Shown here one piece after another: positions 9,944 to 19,577 of a DNA stretch of 64,000 nucleotides. This stretch comes from Xanthomonas bromi (lineage in GTDB: Bacteria; Pseudomonadota; Gammaproteobacteria; Xanthomonadales; Xanthomonadaceae), in assembly GCF_900092025.1 (NCBI RefSeq), contig NZ_FLTX01000020.1:1-64000 (forward strand). Direction: 5' to 3'. The notes below the pieces were generated by a model. It was not told where the DNA came from. It saw nothing but the letters and a program-made list of their open reading frames with translations, and ran no database searches. The translations under genes and the position numbers were made by a program. Each line of letters opens with the position of its first letter. The first letter of the stretch is position 1.

Positions 9944-10642
9944 ATGAAGAAACTGATCGGACGATTTTGCCAAACGCTCAGCTTGGCGTTGATCTGCTCG
10001 ATGACACTCGGCGCTTGCAGCACCGGGAAAGACATGGCGACGTCGTTGCCGCTTCCCGATCCGCTCGCAATGTCTGCAGTGCAGCCCGAGTATCGGCTCT
10101 CTCCAGGCGATCTGCTGCTGGTCAAGGTGTTCCAGATCGACGACCTGGAACGACAGGTCCGTATCGATCAGAACGGCCACATCTCGTTGCCGCTCATCGG
10201 CGATGTGAATGCGGCGGGCATGGGCGTCGGCGAGCTGGAAAAGATGGTGGCCGACCGGTATCACAATGGTTACCTGCAAAATCCCCAGGTCTCGGTGTTC
10301 GTGCAGGAATCCAACGGTCGCCGCGTCACCGTGACGGGCGCTGTCACTGAGCCCGGGATCTACCCGGTCATCGGGGCCAATCTGACCCTCCAGCAGGCCG
10401 TGGCGCAGGCGAAAGGCGTTAGTACCGTAGCCAGCCGCGGCAACGTCATCGTGTTCCGTGTGGTCAATGGGCAAAAGATGATCGCGCGGTTCGACCTGGC
10501 CGAGATCGAAAAGGGGACCAATCCGGATCCTGAGATTTACGGCGGCGACATCGTCGTGGTGTACCGCTCGGATGCGCGTGTGTGGTTGCGCACCATGCTG
10601 GAACTGACTCCTCTTGTGATGGTGTGGCGCGCTTACCGATGA
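9944..10642 (+). CDS. gumB: Xanthan outer-membrane export lipoprotein GumB
   Basis: OPX/Wza-type polysaccharide export protein of 232 residues from the ATG at 9944. The signal peptide MKKLIGRFCQTLSLALICS ends in a lipobox LGAC with the lipidated Cys near residue 25. The poly-export domain follows (YRLSPGDLLLVKVF, then a SLBB-like segment beginning RRVTVTGAV). The protein should form the outer-membrane exit pore with GumC. Its stop overlaps the gumC start by four bases (ATGA). An upstream in-frame extension to 9782 lacks a signal peptide and was rejected as the start. Confidence 0.95.
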   Translation: MKKLIGRFCQTLSLALICSMTLGACSTGKDMATSLPLPDPLAMSAVQPEYRLSPGDLLLVKVFQIDDLERQVRIDQNGHISLPLIGDVNAAGMGVGELEKMVADRYHNGYLQNPQVSVFVQESNGRRVTVTGAVTEPGIYPVIGANLTLQQAVAQAKGVSTVASRGNVIVFRVVNGQKMIARFDLAEIEKGTNPDPEIYGGDIVVVYRSDARVWLRTMLELTPLVMVWRAYR

Positions 10643-12063
10643 GTATGAATTCCGACAATCGTTCCTCTTCGTCGCATCGTCACGGGCATCTCGAACTTGC
10701 CGATGTGAGCTTGCTCGACTACTGGCGCGCCCTGGTCTCGCAGCGTTGGCTGATCATCGCGATCACCGTGGCGGCTTTTCTGTTGGCGCTGGGCATCACG
10801 CTGCTGATGCCGGAGAAGTACCGCGCGACCAGCACGTTGCAGATCGAGCGCGATTCGCTCAATGTGGTGAATGTCGACAACCTCATGCCGGTGGAATCGC
10901 CGCAGGATCGCGATTTCTACCAGACCCAGTATCAGTTGCTGCAGAGCCGTTCGCTGGCGCGTGCGGTGATCCGCGAAGCCAAGCTCGACAAGGAGCCGGC
11001 GTTCAAGGAGCAGGTGGATGAGGCCTTGGAGAAGGCGGCGGCGAAGAATCCAGAGGCGGGTAAGTCGGTGGATTCGCGTCAGGCGATCATCGAGCGCAGC
11101 CTGACCGATACGTTGCTGGCCGGCCTGGTGGTCGAGCCCATCCTCAATTCCCGTCTGGTCTACGTCAATTACGATTCGCCGGACCCGGTGCTGTCGGCCA
11201 AGATCGCCAATACGTACGCGAAGATGTTCATCATCAGTACGCAAGAGCGCCGCATGAGGGCGTCCTCCTTCGCGACCAAGTTCCTTGCAGAGCGATTGGA
11301 GCAGTTGCGTGGCAAGGTGGAGGATTCGGAAAAGTCGCTGGTTGCGTACTCGACCGATGAGCAGATCGTGTCGGTGGGCGACGACAAACCTTCGCTGCCT
11401 GCGCAGAACCTGACTGACCTCAACGCGTTGCTGGCGTCCGCGCAGGATGCCCGCATCAAGTCCGAGGCTGCCTGGCGCCAGGCAGAAAGCGGCGATGGCA
11501 TGTCGTTGCCGCAAGTGCTCAGCAGCCCATTGATTCAGAGCCTGCGCAGCGAGCAGGCGCGTCTCACCGCCGAATACCAGCAAAAGTTGTCGACCTTCAA
11601 GCCAGACTACCCGGAGATGCAGCGTCTGAAGGCGCAGATTGAAGAGTCGCGTCGGCAGATCAATGGTGAAGTCATCAATGTCCGTCAGTCGTTGAAGGCG
11701 ACCTACGACGCGTCGGTGCACCAGGAGCAGTTACTCAACGAACGCATCGCCGGGTTGCGGAATAACGAGCTCGATCTGCAGGGTCGCAGCATCCGTTACA
11801 ACATGCTCAAGCGCGACGTCGACACCAACCGCCAGCTCTACGATGCGCTTCTTCAGCGTTACAAGGAAATCGGCGTTGCTGGCAATGTCGGCGCCAACAA
11901 CGTGACCATCGTCGATACCGCAGATGTGCCTACGTCGAAGACTTCGCCGAAACTGAAATTGAACCTCGCTTTGGGACTCATCTTTGGCGTATTCCTAGGT
12001 CTGGCCGTGGCGCTTGTGCGGTACTTCTTGCGTGGCAATGGACCGCAGACGCGGTTGAACTGA
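10639..12063 (+). CDS. gumC: Xanthan chain-length/export co-polymerase GumC
   Basis: Wzz/PCP-type inner-membrane protein, 474 residues from the ATG at 10639 (MSMNSD); a second ATG at 10645 is possible. One membrane segment lies near residues 35-55 (WLIIAITVAAFLLALGITLL). A large periplasmic coiled-coil region follows, then a second membrane segment near residues 440-460. There is no C-terminal tyrosine-kinase domain, as known for GumC. It controls chain length and links the polymerase to GumB. It is translationally coupled to gumB by a four-base overlap. A gap of 241 bases separates it from gumD. Confidence 0.95.
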   Translation: MSMNSDNRSSSSHRHGHLELADVSLLDYWRALVSQRWLIIAITVAAFLLALGITLLMPEKYRATSTLQIERDSLNVVNVDNLMPVESPQDRDFYQTQYQLLQSRSLARAVIREAKLDKEPAFKEQVDEALEKAAAKNPEAGKSVDSRQAIIERSLTDTLLAGLVVEPILNSRLVYVNYDSPDPVLSAKIANTYAKMFIISTQERRMRASSFATKFLAERLEQLRGKVEDSEKSLVAYSTDEQIVSVGDDKPSLPAQNLTDLNALLASAQDARIKSEAAWRQAESGDGMSLPQVLSSPLIQSLRSEQARLTAEYQQKLSTFKPDYPEMQRLKAQIEESRRQINGEVINVRQSLKATYDASVHQEQLLNERIAGLRNNELDLQGRSIRYNMLKRDVDTNRQLYDALLQRYKEIGVAGNVGANNVTIVDTADVPTSKTSPKLKLNLALGLIFGVFLGLAVALVRYFLRGNGPQTRLN

Positions 12064-12304
12064 CATCGTGATGTTGCAAAACGATGGTTAATTAAAGTGA
12101 CAACTGATTCAGCGTGGAAAAGGTGGGATCCAGTATGTTCTGGATTCCCTCGTTTGAAGGTTTGTATCTGTTGAAACAAAGGGCTGTCGAGTGATCTGGG
12201 GTCGGTAAGTTACCGCGGTGATCGCTTGACGGAGATGATTGAAAGCTCGCGTGCGATTTGTATGTTCCCCCGCATACGTCGTATCGAGTTTGGAGGACAT
12301 CCCC

Positions 12305-13759
12305 ATGCTTTTGGCAGACTTGAGTAGCGCGACTTACACAACTTCCTCGCCGCGATTGTTGTCCAAATATTCGGCTGCGGCCGATCTGGTTTTGCGCGTC
12401 TTCGACCTGACCATGGTGGTGGTGTCCGGCCTGGTCGCTTACCGCATCGTGTTCGGTTCCTGGGTGCCGGCGGCGCCGTATCGTCTGGCGATCGCCACCA
12501 CGCTGCTGTATTCGGTGATCTGCTTTGCGCTGTTTCCGTTGTATCGCAGCTGGCGCGGCCGTGGCCTGTTGAGCGAATTGATGGTGCTGGGTGGTGCGTT
12601 CGGCGGCGTCTTTGCGTTGTTCGCCGTGCATGCGCTGATCGTGCAGGTGGGCGAACATGTGTCGCGCGGTTGGATCGGCCTGTGGTTCGTCGGTGGCCTG
12701 GCCTCGCTGGTAGCGGCGCGCACGGTGCTGCGCGGCTTCTTGAACCATCTGCGTACCCAGGGCGTGGACGTCCAACGTGTGGTGGTGGTGGGTCTGCGTC
12801 ACCCGGTGATGAAGATCAACCATTATCTGAGTCGCAACTCGTGGGTCGGCATGAACCTGGTCGGTTACTTCCGCACGCCGTACGACATTGCCGTGACAGA
12901 ACAGCGCCAGTCGCTGCCGTGCCTCGGCGAGCCGGAGGCGTTGATCGACTATCTGAAGGAAAACCAGGTCGAGCAAGTGTGGATCTCGCTGCCGCTGGGT
13001 GAGCGCGACCACATCAAGCAACTGCTGCAGCGCCTGGACCGTTACCCGATCAACGTCAAGCTGGTGCCGGACCTGTTCGATTTCGGTTTGCTAAACCAGT
13101 CCGGCGAGCAGATCGGCAACGTGCCGGTGATCAACCTGCGCCAGGGCGGTGTGGACCGCGACAATTACTTCGTGGTGGCCAAGGCGTTGCAGGACAAGAT
13201 CCTGGCCGTGATCGCGCTGATGGGCCTGTGGCCGCTGATGGCCGCGATCGCCGTGGGCGTCAAGTTGAGTTCGCCGGGTCCGGTGTTCTTCCGCCAGCGC
13301 CGTCATGGCTTGGGTGGCCGCGAGTTCTACATGTTCAAGTTCCGATCGATGCGTGTGCACGACGACCATGGCACTGCGATCCAGCAGGCGACCAAGAACG
13401 ACGCACGTATCACGCGTTTCGGTGCGTTCCTGCGCCGCAGCAGCCTGGACGAATTGCCGCAGATCTTCAACGTGCTGTGCGGCAACATGTCGATCGTGGG
13501 CCCGCGTCCGCACGCTGCGCAGCACAACACCCATTATGAAAAGCTGATCAACCATTACATGCAGCGTCACTACGTCAAACCTGGTATCACCGGTTGGGCG
13601 CAGGTGAACGGCTTCCGCGGCGAGACCCCGGAACTGCGGACGATGAAGAAGCGCATCCAGTACGACCTCGACTACATCCGTCGTTGGTCGCTGTGGCTGG
13701 ATATCCGCATCATCGTGCTGACTGCGGTGCGCGTGCTCGGACAGAAGACCGCGTACTGA
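12305..13759 (+). CDS. gumD: Undecaprenyl-phosphate glucose-1-phosphate transferase GumD
   Basis: Starts xanthan synthesis by moving glucose-1-phosphate from UDP-glucose to undecaprenyl phosphate. 484 residues from the ATG at 12305, the usual GumD length. Four or five N-terminal membrane segments (residues 30-150) and a CoA-binding-like middle are followed by a membrane helix near 300. The C-terminal bacterial sugar-transferase domain shows KFRSMR, RSSLDELPQ, GNMSIVGPRPH and GITGWAQVNG. The frame is open 66 bases further upstream, but that part lies in the gumC-gumD gap. Confidence 0.96.
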   Translation: MLLADLSSATYTTSSPRLLSKYSAAADLVLRVFDLTMVVVSGLVAYRIVFGSWVPAAPYRLAIATTLLYSVICFALFPLYRSWRGRGLLSELMVLGGAFGGVFALFAVHALIVQVGEHVSRGWIGLWFVGGLASLVAARTVLRGFLNHLRTQGVDVQRVVVVGLRHPVMKINHYLSRNSWVGMNLVGYFRTPYDIAVTEQRQSLPCLGEPEALIDYLKENQVEQVWISLPLGERDHIKQLLQRLDRYPINVKLVPDLFDFGLLNQSGEQIGNVPVINLRQGGVDRDNYFVVAKALQDKILAVIALMGLWPLMAAIAVGVKLSSPGPVFFRQRRHGLGGREFYMFKFRSMRVHDDHGTAIQQATKNDARITRFGAFLRRSSLDELPQIFNVLCGNMSIVGPRPHAAQHNTHYEKLINHYMQRHYVKPGITGWAQVNGFRGETPELRTMKKRIQYDLDYIRRWSLWLDIRIIVLTAVRVLGQKTAY

Positions 13760-13841
13760 TGATGGTGGGGAGCGTGCGACCTGGCGCGTCCGGCGCCGCG
13801 GGCGGCTGCATGGCAGCCGCCCCTTTCAGGCAGGCGTCTGC

Positions 13842-15143
13842 ATGCTGATCCGAATGAGCGAAGAGACCCGCGTTCGCTGGCACAACCTGCTGATCGAGCT
13901 GACATTGCTGGTCGGCGTGGGTTACAACCTGGTGCTGGCGTTCATCAACGCGAACGTATTCACCGTGCGACCGGTAATCACCTATGCGGTCGAGTTCATG
14001 GTCTACGCGGCCTGCTTCGTGCTGGGCATGGGCTCGCTCAGTCGCAAGCGCATTGCGCTGATCATCAGCGGACTCGGCTTGATCATCACGCTGATGTTCG
14101 TGCGTTTTTTGGTGAACTGGCAGATCGACCCCAAGTTCTTCCGCGATGCGCTGGTGGTGTTCGCGTTCGTCGTGCTTGGCTCGGCTTACACCGGTTCGGT
14201 GCCCAAACTCTTCATCCGCATGACGATCATCGTTTCGCTGGTTGCCGCCTTCGAGCTGGCGATGCCAGTGAAGTACGGCGATCTGATCAATCCGAAGAGC
14301 TTCTTCGTTAATGCGCGCGGCATGAGCGCCGAAGGTTTCTGGAACGAAGACAGCAATCTGTTCGTCAGCGCCACGCGGCCGGGCGAGCGCAATTTTCTGC
14401 CGGGCTCCAACCTGCCACGCGCCTCCTCGATGTTCATCGAGCCGGTGACGATGGGTAACTACATCTGCTTCTTTACCGCAATCTTGCTCGTGTTCTGGCG
14501 ATGGATGCGGCCGGCGGCGCTGATCCTGTCGGTGGGGTTGATCGGGTTCATGATAGTGGCCTCCGACGGACGATTGGCGGCGGGCACGTGTGTCTTGATG
14601 GTGTTGCTGTCGCCGCTATTGAAACGGCTGGATCAGCGATTGGCGTTCTTGGTGTTTCTGCTGGTGATCGTGAGCGCGTGGTTGCTGGTCTGGGTCACCG
14701 GCATCACCGCGTATCAGGACACCACAATGGGGCGAGTGTTCTTCACCGTGTATTCGATGAATCACCTCTCGTTCGAGTCCTGGATGGGCCTGGATTTCGA
14801 CCAGGCGTACCGCTACTTCGACAGCGGCATTTCCTACTTCATCGCATCGCAATCGATCGTGGGCGTACTGGCCTTTCTGCTGGCCTATTCGTTCCTGCTG
14901 CTGATGCCGAGCAAGGAAGGACAGCTGTTCAAGAACCTGGCGATTTTTGCGTTCGCATTGAGCCTGCTGGTGTCCAACGGCTACTTCTCCATCAAGACGT
15001 CGGCATTATGGTGGTTCGTTTGTGGTTGCATGTGGCACATGCTGCCGGCCTGGTCTGCGTCCGGTACGCCGACTGCTCTGATCAAGGACGATCCAACGGT
15101 AGATGGCGCGCAGTTGCCATTGCCTGCGGGAGCATCACGATGA
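13842..15143 (+). CDS. gumE: Xanthan polymerase GumE
   Basis: Wzy-like polymerase that joins flipped pentasaccharide units in the periplasm. 433 residues with about a dozen hydrophobic segments through its length and a large central loop near residues 140-200 and 280-330. It has no soluble domain. It follows gumD by 82 bases and its stop overlaps gumF by four bases. The assignment rests on membrane topology and position in the gum order. Confidence 0.93.
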   Translation: MLIRMSEETRVRWHNLLIELTLLVGVGYNLVLAFINANVFTVRPVITYAVEFMVYAACFVLGMGSLSRKRIALIISGLGLIITLMFVRFLVNWQIDPKFFRDALVVFAFVVLGSAYTGSVPKLFIRMTIIVSLVAAFELAMPVKYGDLINPKSFFVNARGMSAEGFWNEDSNLFVSATRPGERNFLPGSNLPRASSMFIEPVTMGNYICFFTAILLVFWRWMRPAALILSVGLIGFMIVASDGRLAAGTCVLMVLLSPLLKRLDQRLAFLVFLLVIVSAWLLVWVTGITAYQDTTMGRVFFTVYSMNHLSFESWMGLDFDQAYRYFDSGISYFIASQSIVGVLAFLLAYSFLLLMPSKEGQLFKNLAIFAFALSLLVSNGYFSIKTSALWWFVCGCMWHMLPAWSASGTPTALIKDDPTVDGAQLPLPAGASR

Positions 15144-16231
15144 GCGTGTCGGCAACGCCGGCGTCGTTGTCGGCCTTGCCGGCCGCCGGCGCGGAGGTGG
15201 CCATCACCGGTCGCGCTCGCGACCCGCGCATCGATGCCACCAAGGCGATCGCGATCCTGCTGGTGGTGTTCTGCCATGCCAAGGGCGTTCCACATGGCAT
15301 GACCTTGTTTGCCTACAGCTTCCACGTGCCACTGTTTTTCCTGGTGTCGGGATGGCTGGCGGCGGGTTATGCCTCGCGCAATACCGGCTTGACGCAGACG
15401 ATCAGCAAGCAGGCGCGGAGTCTGCTGCTGCCATACGTTACCTTTTATCTGTTGGGCTACGCGTACTGGTTGCTGACACGCAACATCGGCGAGAAGGCCG
15501 CTCGCTGGGGCAGTCATCCGTGGTGGGAGCCGATCGTTGCGATGTTCACCGGTATCGGCCCGGATCTGTACGTACAGCCGCCGCTGTGGTTTCTGCCGGC
15601 GATGTTGGTGACCGTGGTGAGTTATGTGGTGCTGCGCCGCTGGCTGTCGCCAATAGTGATCGCAGTGCTGGCATTGATCGTGGCGTGGTTCTGGATGAAC
15701 TGGTTTCCTGCCCAGCACGTGCGGATTTTTTTCGGCTTGGACGTGCTGCCGGTGTCGCTGTGTTTCTATGCATTGGGCGCCTTGCTGATCTATGTGTCGC
15801 CGCGCCTGCCGACGTCGTTGGCTGGCAGCGCGCTGGCAACGGTCGTGCTGGCATTGGCGGTGGCCTGGCTGGCCGCTGCCAACGGACGAATCGACGTCAA
15901 TATGCTCGAATTCGGACACAACCACGCGCTGTTCCTGGCGAGCGCGTTGCTTGGTTCGTTGATGGTGATCTGCGCAGCGCGGCTGGTGCAGAGCTGGGCG
16001 TGGCTGCAGTGGATCGGCCGCAATACGTTGCTGATTCTTTGCACCCATATGCTGGTGTTCTTCGTGTTGTCCGGGGTTGCGGCCCTGGCCGGTGGATTCG
16101 GCAGTGGGCGTCCGGGGCTTGGCTGGGCGGTTTTTGTCACACTGTTTGCCTTGGTCGCCTGCGTGCCGCTGCGTTGGATATTGATGCGCTTCGCCCCGTG
16201 GACGCTGGGTGCGCGCCGGGTGGCGGCATGA
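15140..16231 (+). CDS. gumF: Xanthan acetyltransferase GumF
   Basis: Acyltransferase-3 family membrane protein, 363 residues. The N-terminal motif DATKAIAILLVVFCHA carries the family His, and TLFAYSFHVPLFFLVSGW follows. About ten membrane helices fill the rest. It acetylates the internal mannose of the xanthan side chain, as known for GumF. It overlaps gumE by four bases. Its sequence closely resembles the next gene, GumG, so the two arose by tandem duplication. Confidence 0.94.
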   Translation: MSVSATPASLSALPAAGAEVAITGRARDPRIDATKAIAILLVVFCHAKGVPHGMTLFAYSFHVPLFFLVSGWLAAGYASRNTGLTQTISKQARSLLLPYVTFYLLGYAYWLLTRNIGEKAARWGSHPWWEPIVAMFTGIGPDLYVQPPLWFLPAMLVTVVSYVVLRRWLSPIVIAVLALIVAWFWMNWFPAQHVRIFFGLDVLPVSLCFYALGALLIYVSPRLPTSLAGSALATVVLALAVAWLAAANGRIDVNMLEFGHNHALFLASALLGSLMVICAARLVQSWAWLQWIGRNTLLILCTHMLVFFVLSGVAALAGGFGSGRPGLGWAVFVTLFALVACVPLRWILMRFAPWTLGARRVAA

Positions 16232-16244
16232 GCGGCATTCGAGC

Positions 16245-17321
16245 ATGACAAGCGCACTCTCTTCACCGCACGGTGCGCAGGCGCACAGCCCGGCAGATGC
16301 CCGGCCGACGCGGGATTGGCAGATCGACGCCGCGAAGGCGGTGGCCATCGCGCTGGTGGTGCTGGGCCATGCCAGCGGAATGCCGCCAGCCTACAAGCTG
16401 TTCGCTTACAGCTTCCATGTGCCGCTGTTTTTCGTGTTGTCGGGCTGGGTTGGCGAACGGTTTGGACATCGGGCATTGACGGGTGCAACGGTTGCGAAGC
16501 TGGCGCGCACGTTGCTGGTTCCGTATCTCGCTTTCTTTATGGTTGCCTATGCGCTGTGGTTGTTGACTGCTGCGATCGACGGGCATGCGGGGCATCCACA
16601 GGCGCGTCCGTTATGGCACCCGTTCACGGGATTGCTGTGGGCCAATGGTTCACGCCTGTATGTGCTTCCGGCGCTGTGGTTTCTACCTGCGCTGTTTGTC
16701 ACAACGCTCGCTTACATTGCGCTGCGTGCGCGATTGAGTGCGGCCGCGGTAGCGGCGATCAGTTTGCCACTGGCGCTGGTATGGGCCAGTTGGTTCCCGT
16801 CGTTGCAGTTGCGTTTGCCGCTCGCGCTGGATGTGTTGCCGGTCGCGTTGTTCTTCATTGCGATAGGCGGCTGGCTGTCGCGCTTTGCCGATGCATTGCG
16901 ATCGCTGGGCGCGCACGTGTGGGCACTGGCGTTGGTGCCGTTGGCCGCAGTGTGGTGGTGGCTGGCCGGGTGGAACGGGCAGGTGGACGTGAACAACCTG
17001 CAGTTCGGGCAGTCGTCCGCCGTCTTTCTGCTGGTCAGCCTGTTGGGGACGGCGATGACGTTTTGCGTCGCGTACTTCATTCGACGCCTGCGCTGGGTGC
17101 AGTGGATTGGCACCAATACCTTGCTGATCCTGTGCACGCATACGTTGGTCTTCTTGGTGATCACCAGCCTGGTGGCACGTACGGGCGTGATCGCACGCAG
17201 CGCAATCGGAACGCCCGCCTGGGCGTTGGGGTTGAGCGTTTTCGCGATCGCGACAAGCGTGCCGATGCGCGCGGTGCTGGTGCGTGTGGCGCCGTGGATG
17301 TTGGGATTGAAACGCAAATGA
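16245..17321 (+). CDS. gumG: Xanthan acetyltransferase GumG
   Basis: Paralogue of GumF in the acyltransferase-3 family, 358 residues from the ATG at 16245 (MTSALSSPHG). The matching motifs DAAKAVAIALVVLGHASG and FAYSFHVPLFFVLSGW are present, again with about ten membrane segments. GumG is known to acetylate the terminal mannose when it is not pyruvylated. The frame is open back to 16209, but that overlaps gumF and has no ribosome site. The stop lies 67 bases before gumH. Confidence 0.93.
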   Translation: MTSALSSPHGAQAHSPADARPTRDWQIDAAKAVAIALVVLGHASGMPPAYKLFAYSFHVPLFFVLSGWVGERFGHRALTGATVAKLARTLLVPYLAFFMVAYALWLLTAAIDGHAGHPQARPLWHPFTGLLWANGSRLYVLPALWFLPALFVTTLAYIALRARLSAAAVAAISLPLALVWASWFPSLQLRLPLALDVLPVALFFIAIGGWLSRFADALRSLGAHVWALALVPLAAVWWWLAGWNGQVDVNNLQFGQSSAVFLLVSLLGTAMTFCVAYFIRRLRWVQWIGTNTLLILCTHTLVFLVITSLVARTGVIARSAIGTPAWALGLSVFAIATSVPMRAVLVRVAPWMLGLKRK

Positions 17322-17388
17322 CGAGTTTTCAGAATCATCAGCCGTCGCAGCAACTGAGTGCGCGTGGCTGGCAAAGGAGATTGGCGTA

Positions 17389-18531
17389 ATGAAAGTGGTG
17401 CATGTCGTCCGCCAATTCCATCCTTCGATCGGAGGGATGGAGGAGGTCGTTCTCAATGTTGCCCGCCAACATCAAGCCAATAGTGCCGATACGGTTGATG
17501 TCGTGACGCTGGATCGCGTGTTCACCGATCCCGGTGCGCGGCTTGCGGCGCAAGAGACGCACCAAGGGCTGCCGATCCGGCGGATTTCCTATCGCGGATC
17601 GTCGCGCTATCCACTGGCGCCGTCGGTACTTGGCGCGATTCGTTCGGCCGATGTCGTACATCTGCACGGCATCGATTTTTTTTACGACTATCTGGCATTG
17701 ACCAAGCCACTGCACGGCAAGCCGATGGTGGTGTCCACGCATGGCGGTTTTTTCCATACCGCCTACGCATCACGGATGAAGCAGCTGTGGTTCCAAACGC
17801 TCACGCGTGCCTCGGCACTGGCGTATGCACGTGTGATCGCCACCAGCGAAAACGATGGCGATCTCTTCGCCAAGGTGGTGTCGCCTTCGCGGCTGCGGGT
17901 GATCGAAAACGGTGTGGATGTGCAGAAATATGCAGCGCAGGGTGCGACCACGCCCGGCCGGACGATGCTGTATTTCGGGCGTTGGTCGGTCAACAAGGGA
18001 CTGATCGAAACACTTGAGTTATTGCAAGCCGCGCTCAAGCGCGACCCGCAATGGCGGCTGATCATCGCCGGCCGCGAGTACGATCTGAACGAGGCCGATT
18101 TGCGCAAGGCGATTGCCGAACGTGGGCTGCAGGACAAGGTGCAGCTGAGCATGTCGCCCTCGCAGGAACAGTTGCGCGCGCTGATGCGGCAAGCGCAGTT
18201 CTTCGTCTGCCTGTCGCAGCATGAAGGCTTCGGCATTGCGGCGGTCGAGGCGATGAGTGCAGGGCTGATTCCGATCCTCAGCGATATTCCGCCGTTCGTG
18301 CGGCTTGCCAGCGAATCCGGCCAGGGCGTGATCGTCAGTCGCGACAGGATCGAAGCGGCAGCCGACCAGGTACAGGCGCTTGCGCTGCAGGCCGACAGCG
18401 ATTTCGACACCCGTCGTACGGTGTCCATGGCCTATGTGAGCCGTTACGACTGGAAGCATGTGGTCGGGCGCTACATCGACGAATACCACGATGCGTTGGG
18501 CATCCCGCGCGTGCAGGAGGCTGTGCGATGA
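17389..18531 (+). CDS. gumH: Alpha-mannosyltransferase GumH
   Basis: GT4-type GT-B glycosyltransferase of 380 residues that adds mannose from GDP-mannose to the cellobiosyl lipid carrier, the third sugar. The N-terminal Rossmann fold begins MKVVHVVRQFHPSIGG. The C-terminal donor site shows LYFGRWSVNKG and the E-x7-E pattern in EGFGIAAVEAMSAG. It should act on the inner membrane face. Its last four bases overlap gumI. Confidence 0.95.
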   Translation: MKVVHVVRQFHPSIGGMEEVVLNVARQHQANSADTVDVVTLDRVFTDPGARLAAQETHQGLPIRRISYRGSSRYPLAPSVLGAIRSADVVHLHGIDFFYDYLALTKPLHGKPMVVSTHGGFFHTAYASRMKQLWFQTLTRASALAYARVIATSENDGDLFAKVVSPSRLRVIENGVDVQKYAAQGATTPGRTMLYFGRWSVNKGLIETLELLQAALKRDPQWRLIIAGREYDLNEADLRKAIAERGLQDKVQLSMSPSQEQLRALMRQAQFFVCLSQHEGFGIAAVEAMSAGLIPILSDIPPFVRLASESGQGVIVSRDRIEAAADQVQALALQADSDFDTRRTVSMAYVSRYDWKHVVGRYIDEYHDALGIPRVQEAVR

Positions 18532-19577
18532 GCGCGCTGGCCTCTCCGTCGATGACGCGTGCGGCAACGCAGCCACAGATCACGGTGCTGTTTTCCACCG
18601 AAAAACCCAATGCCAGCACCAACCCGTACCTGACACAGCTTTACGACGCGCTACCAGCCGCGGTGCATCCGCGCTTTTTTTCGATGCGCGATGCATTGCT
18701 GTCGCGTTACGACGTGTTGCATCTGCATTGGCCCGAATACCTGCTGCGCCATCCCAGCGCTGCCGGCACCCTGGCCAAGCAGGTCTGCGCTGCCTTGTTG
18801 TTGCTCAAGCTGCAACTGACCGGTACGCCGGTGGTGCGCACCCTGCACAATCTCGCGCCACATGAAGACCGTGGCTGGCGCGAACGTCGCCTGCTGCGCT
18901 GGATCGACCGGCTGACACGGCGCTGGATCCGCATCAATGCGACCACACCGTCGCGTCCGCCGTTCACCGATACGATCCTGCACGGCCACTATCGCGACTG
19001 GTTCGCGACGATGGAGCAGGGCAGCACGGTTCCCGGGCGGTTGCTGCACTTCGGGCTGATTCGCCCCTATAAGGGTGTCGAAACCTTGCTGGACGTCATG
19101 CGTGAGGTCCACGATGCGCGCGTTACGCTGCGCATCGTGGGCAACCCGGCCACGCCGCAGATGCGTGCCTTGGTCGAGGATGCCTGCGCGCAGGACCCAC
19201 GCATCACCGCATTGCTGGCATATGTGGAAGAGCCGGTGCTGGCGCGCGAAGTCAGCGCGGCTGAACTGGTTGTGTTGCCGTATCGACAGATGCATAACTC
19301 CGGCACCTTGCTGCTGGCGTTGTCGTTGGCGCGTCCGGTGCTGGCGCCGTGGAGCGAATCCAACGCAGCGATTGCCGAGGAAGTCGGCCCCGGTTGGGTC
19401 TTCCTGTATGAAGGCGAGTTCGATGCGGCGCTGCTGACAGGCATGCTGGACAAGGTACGTGCCGCGCCACGCGGGCCGGTGCCGGATCTATCGCAGCGCG
19501 ACTGGCCACGGATCGGGCAATTGCATTACCGCACCTATCTGGAAGCGTTGGGCAAGGATGGAGATGCCGCGCTGTGA
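18528..19577 (+). CDS. gumI: Beta-mannosyltransferase GumI
   Basis: Adds the terminal mannose to the GlcA-containing lipid-linked tetrasaccharide, the last sugar of the repeat unit. 349 residues with a GT-B layout: TVLFSTEKPNAS N-terminally, LHLHWPEYLLR in the acceptor half, and GLIRPYKGVETLLDVM plus PYRQMHNSGTLLLAL in the donor half. It is translationally coupled on both sides, to gumH (four bases) and gumJ (four bases). Confidence 0.94.
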   Translation: MSALASPSMTRAATQPQITVLFSTEKPNASTNPYLTQLYDALPAAVHPRFFSMRDALLSRYDVLHLHWPEYLLRHPSAAGTLAKQVCAALLLLKLQLTGTPVVRTLHNLAPHEDRGWRERRLLRWIDRLTRRWIRINATTPSRPPFTDTILHGHYRDWFATMEQGSTVPGRLLHFGLIRPYKGVETLLDVMREVHDARVTLRIVGNPATPQMRALVEDACAQDPRITALLAYVEEPVLAREVSAAELVVLPYRQMHNSGTLLLALSLARPVLAPWSESNAAIAEEVGPGWVFLYEGEFDAALLTGMLDKVRAAPRGPVPDLSQRDWPRIGQLHYRTYLEALGKDGDAAL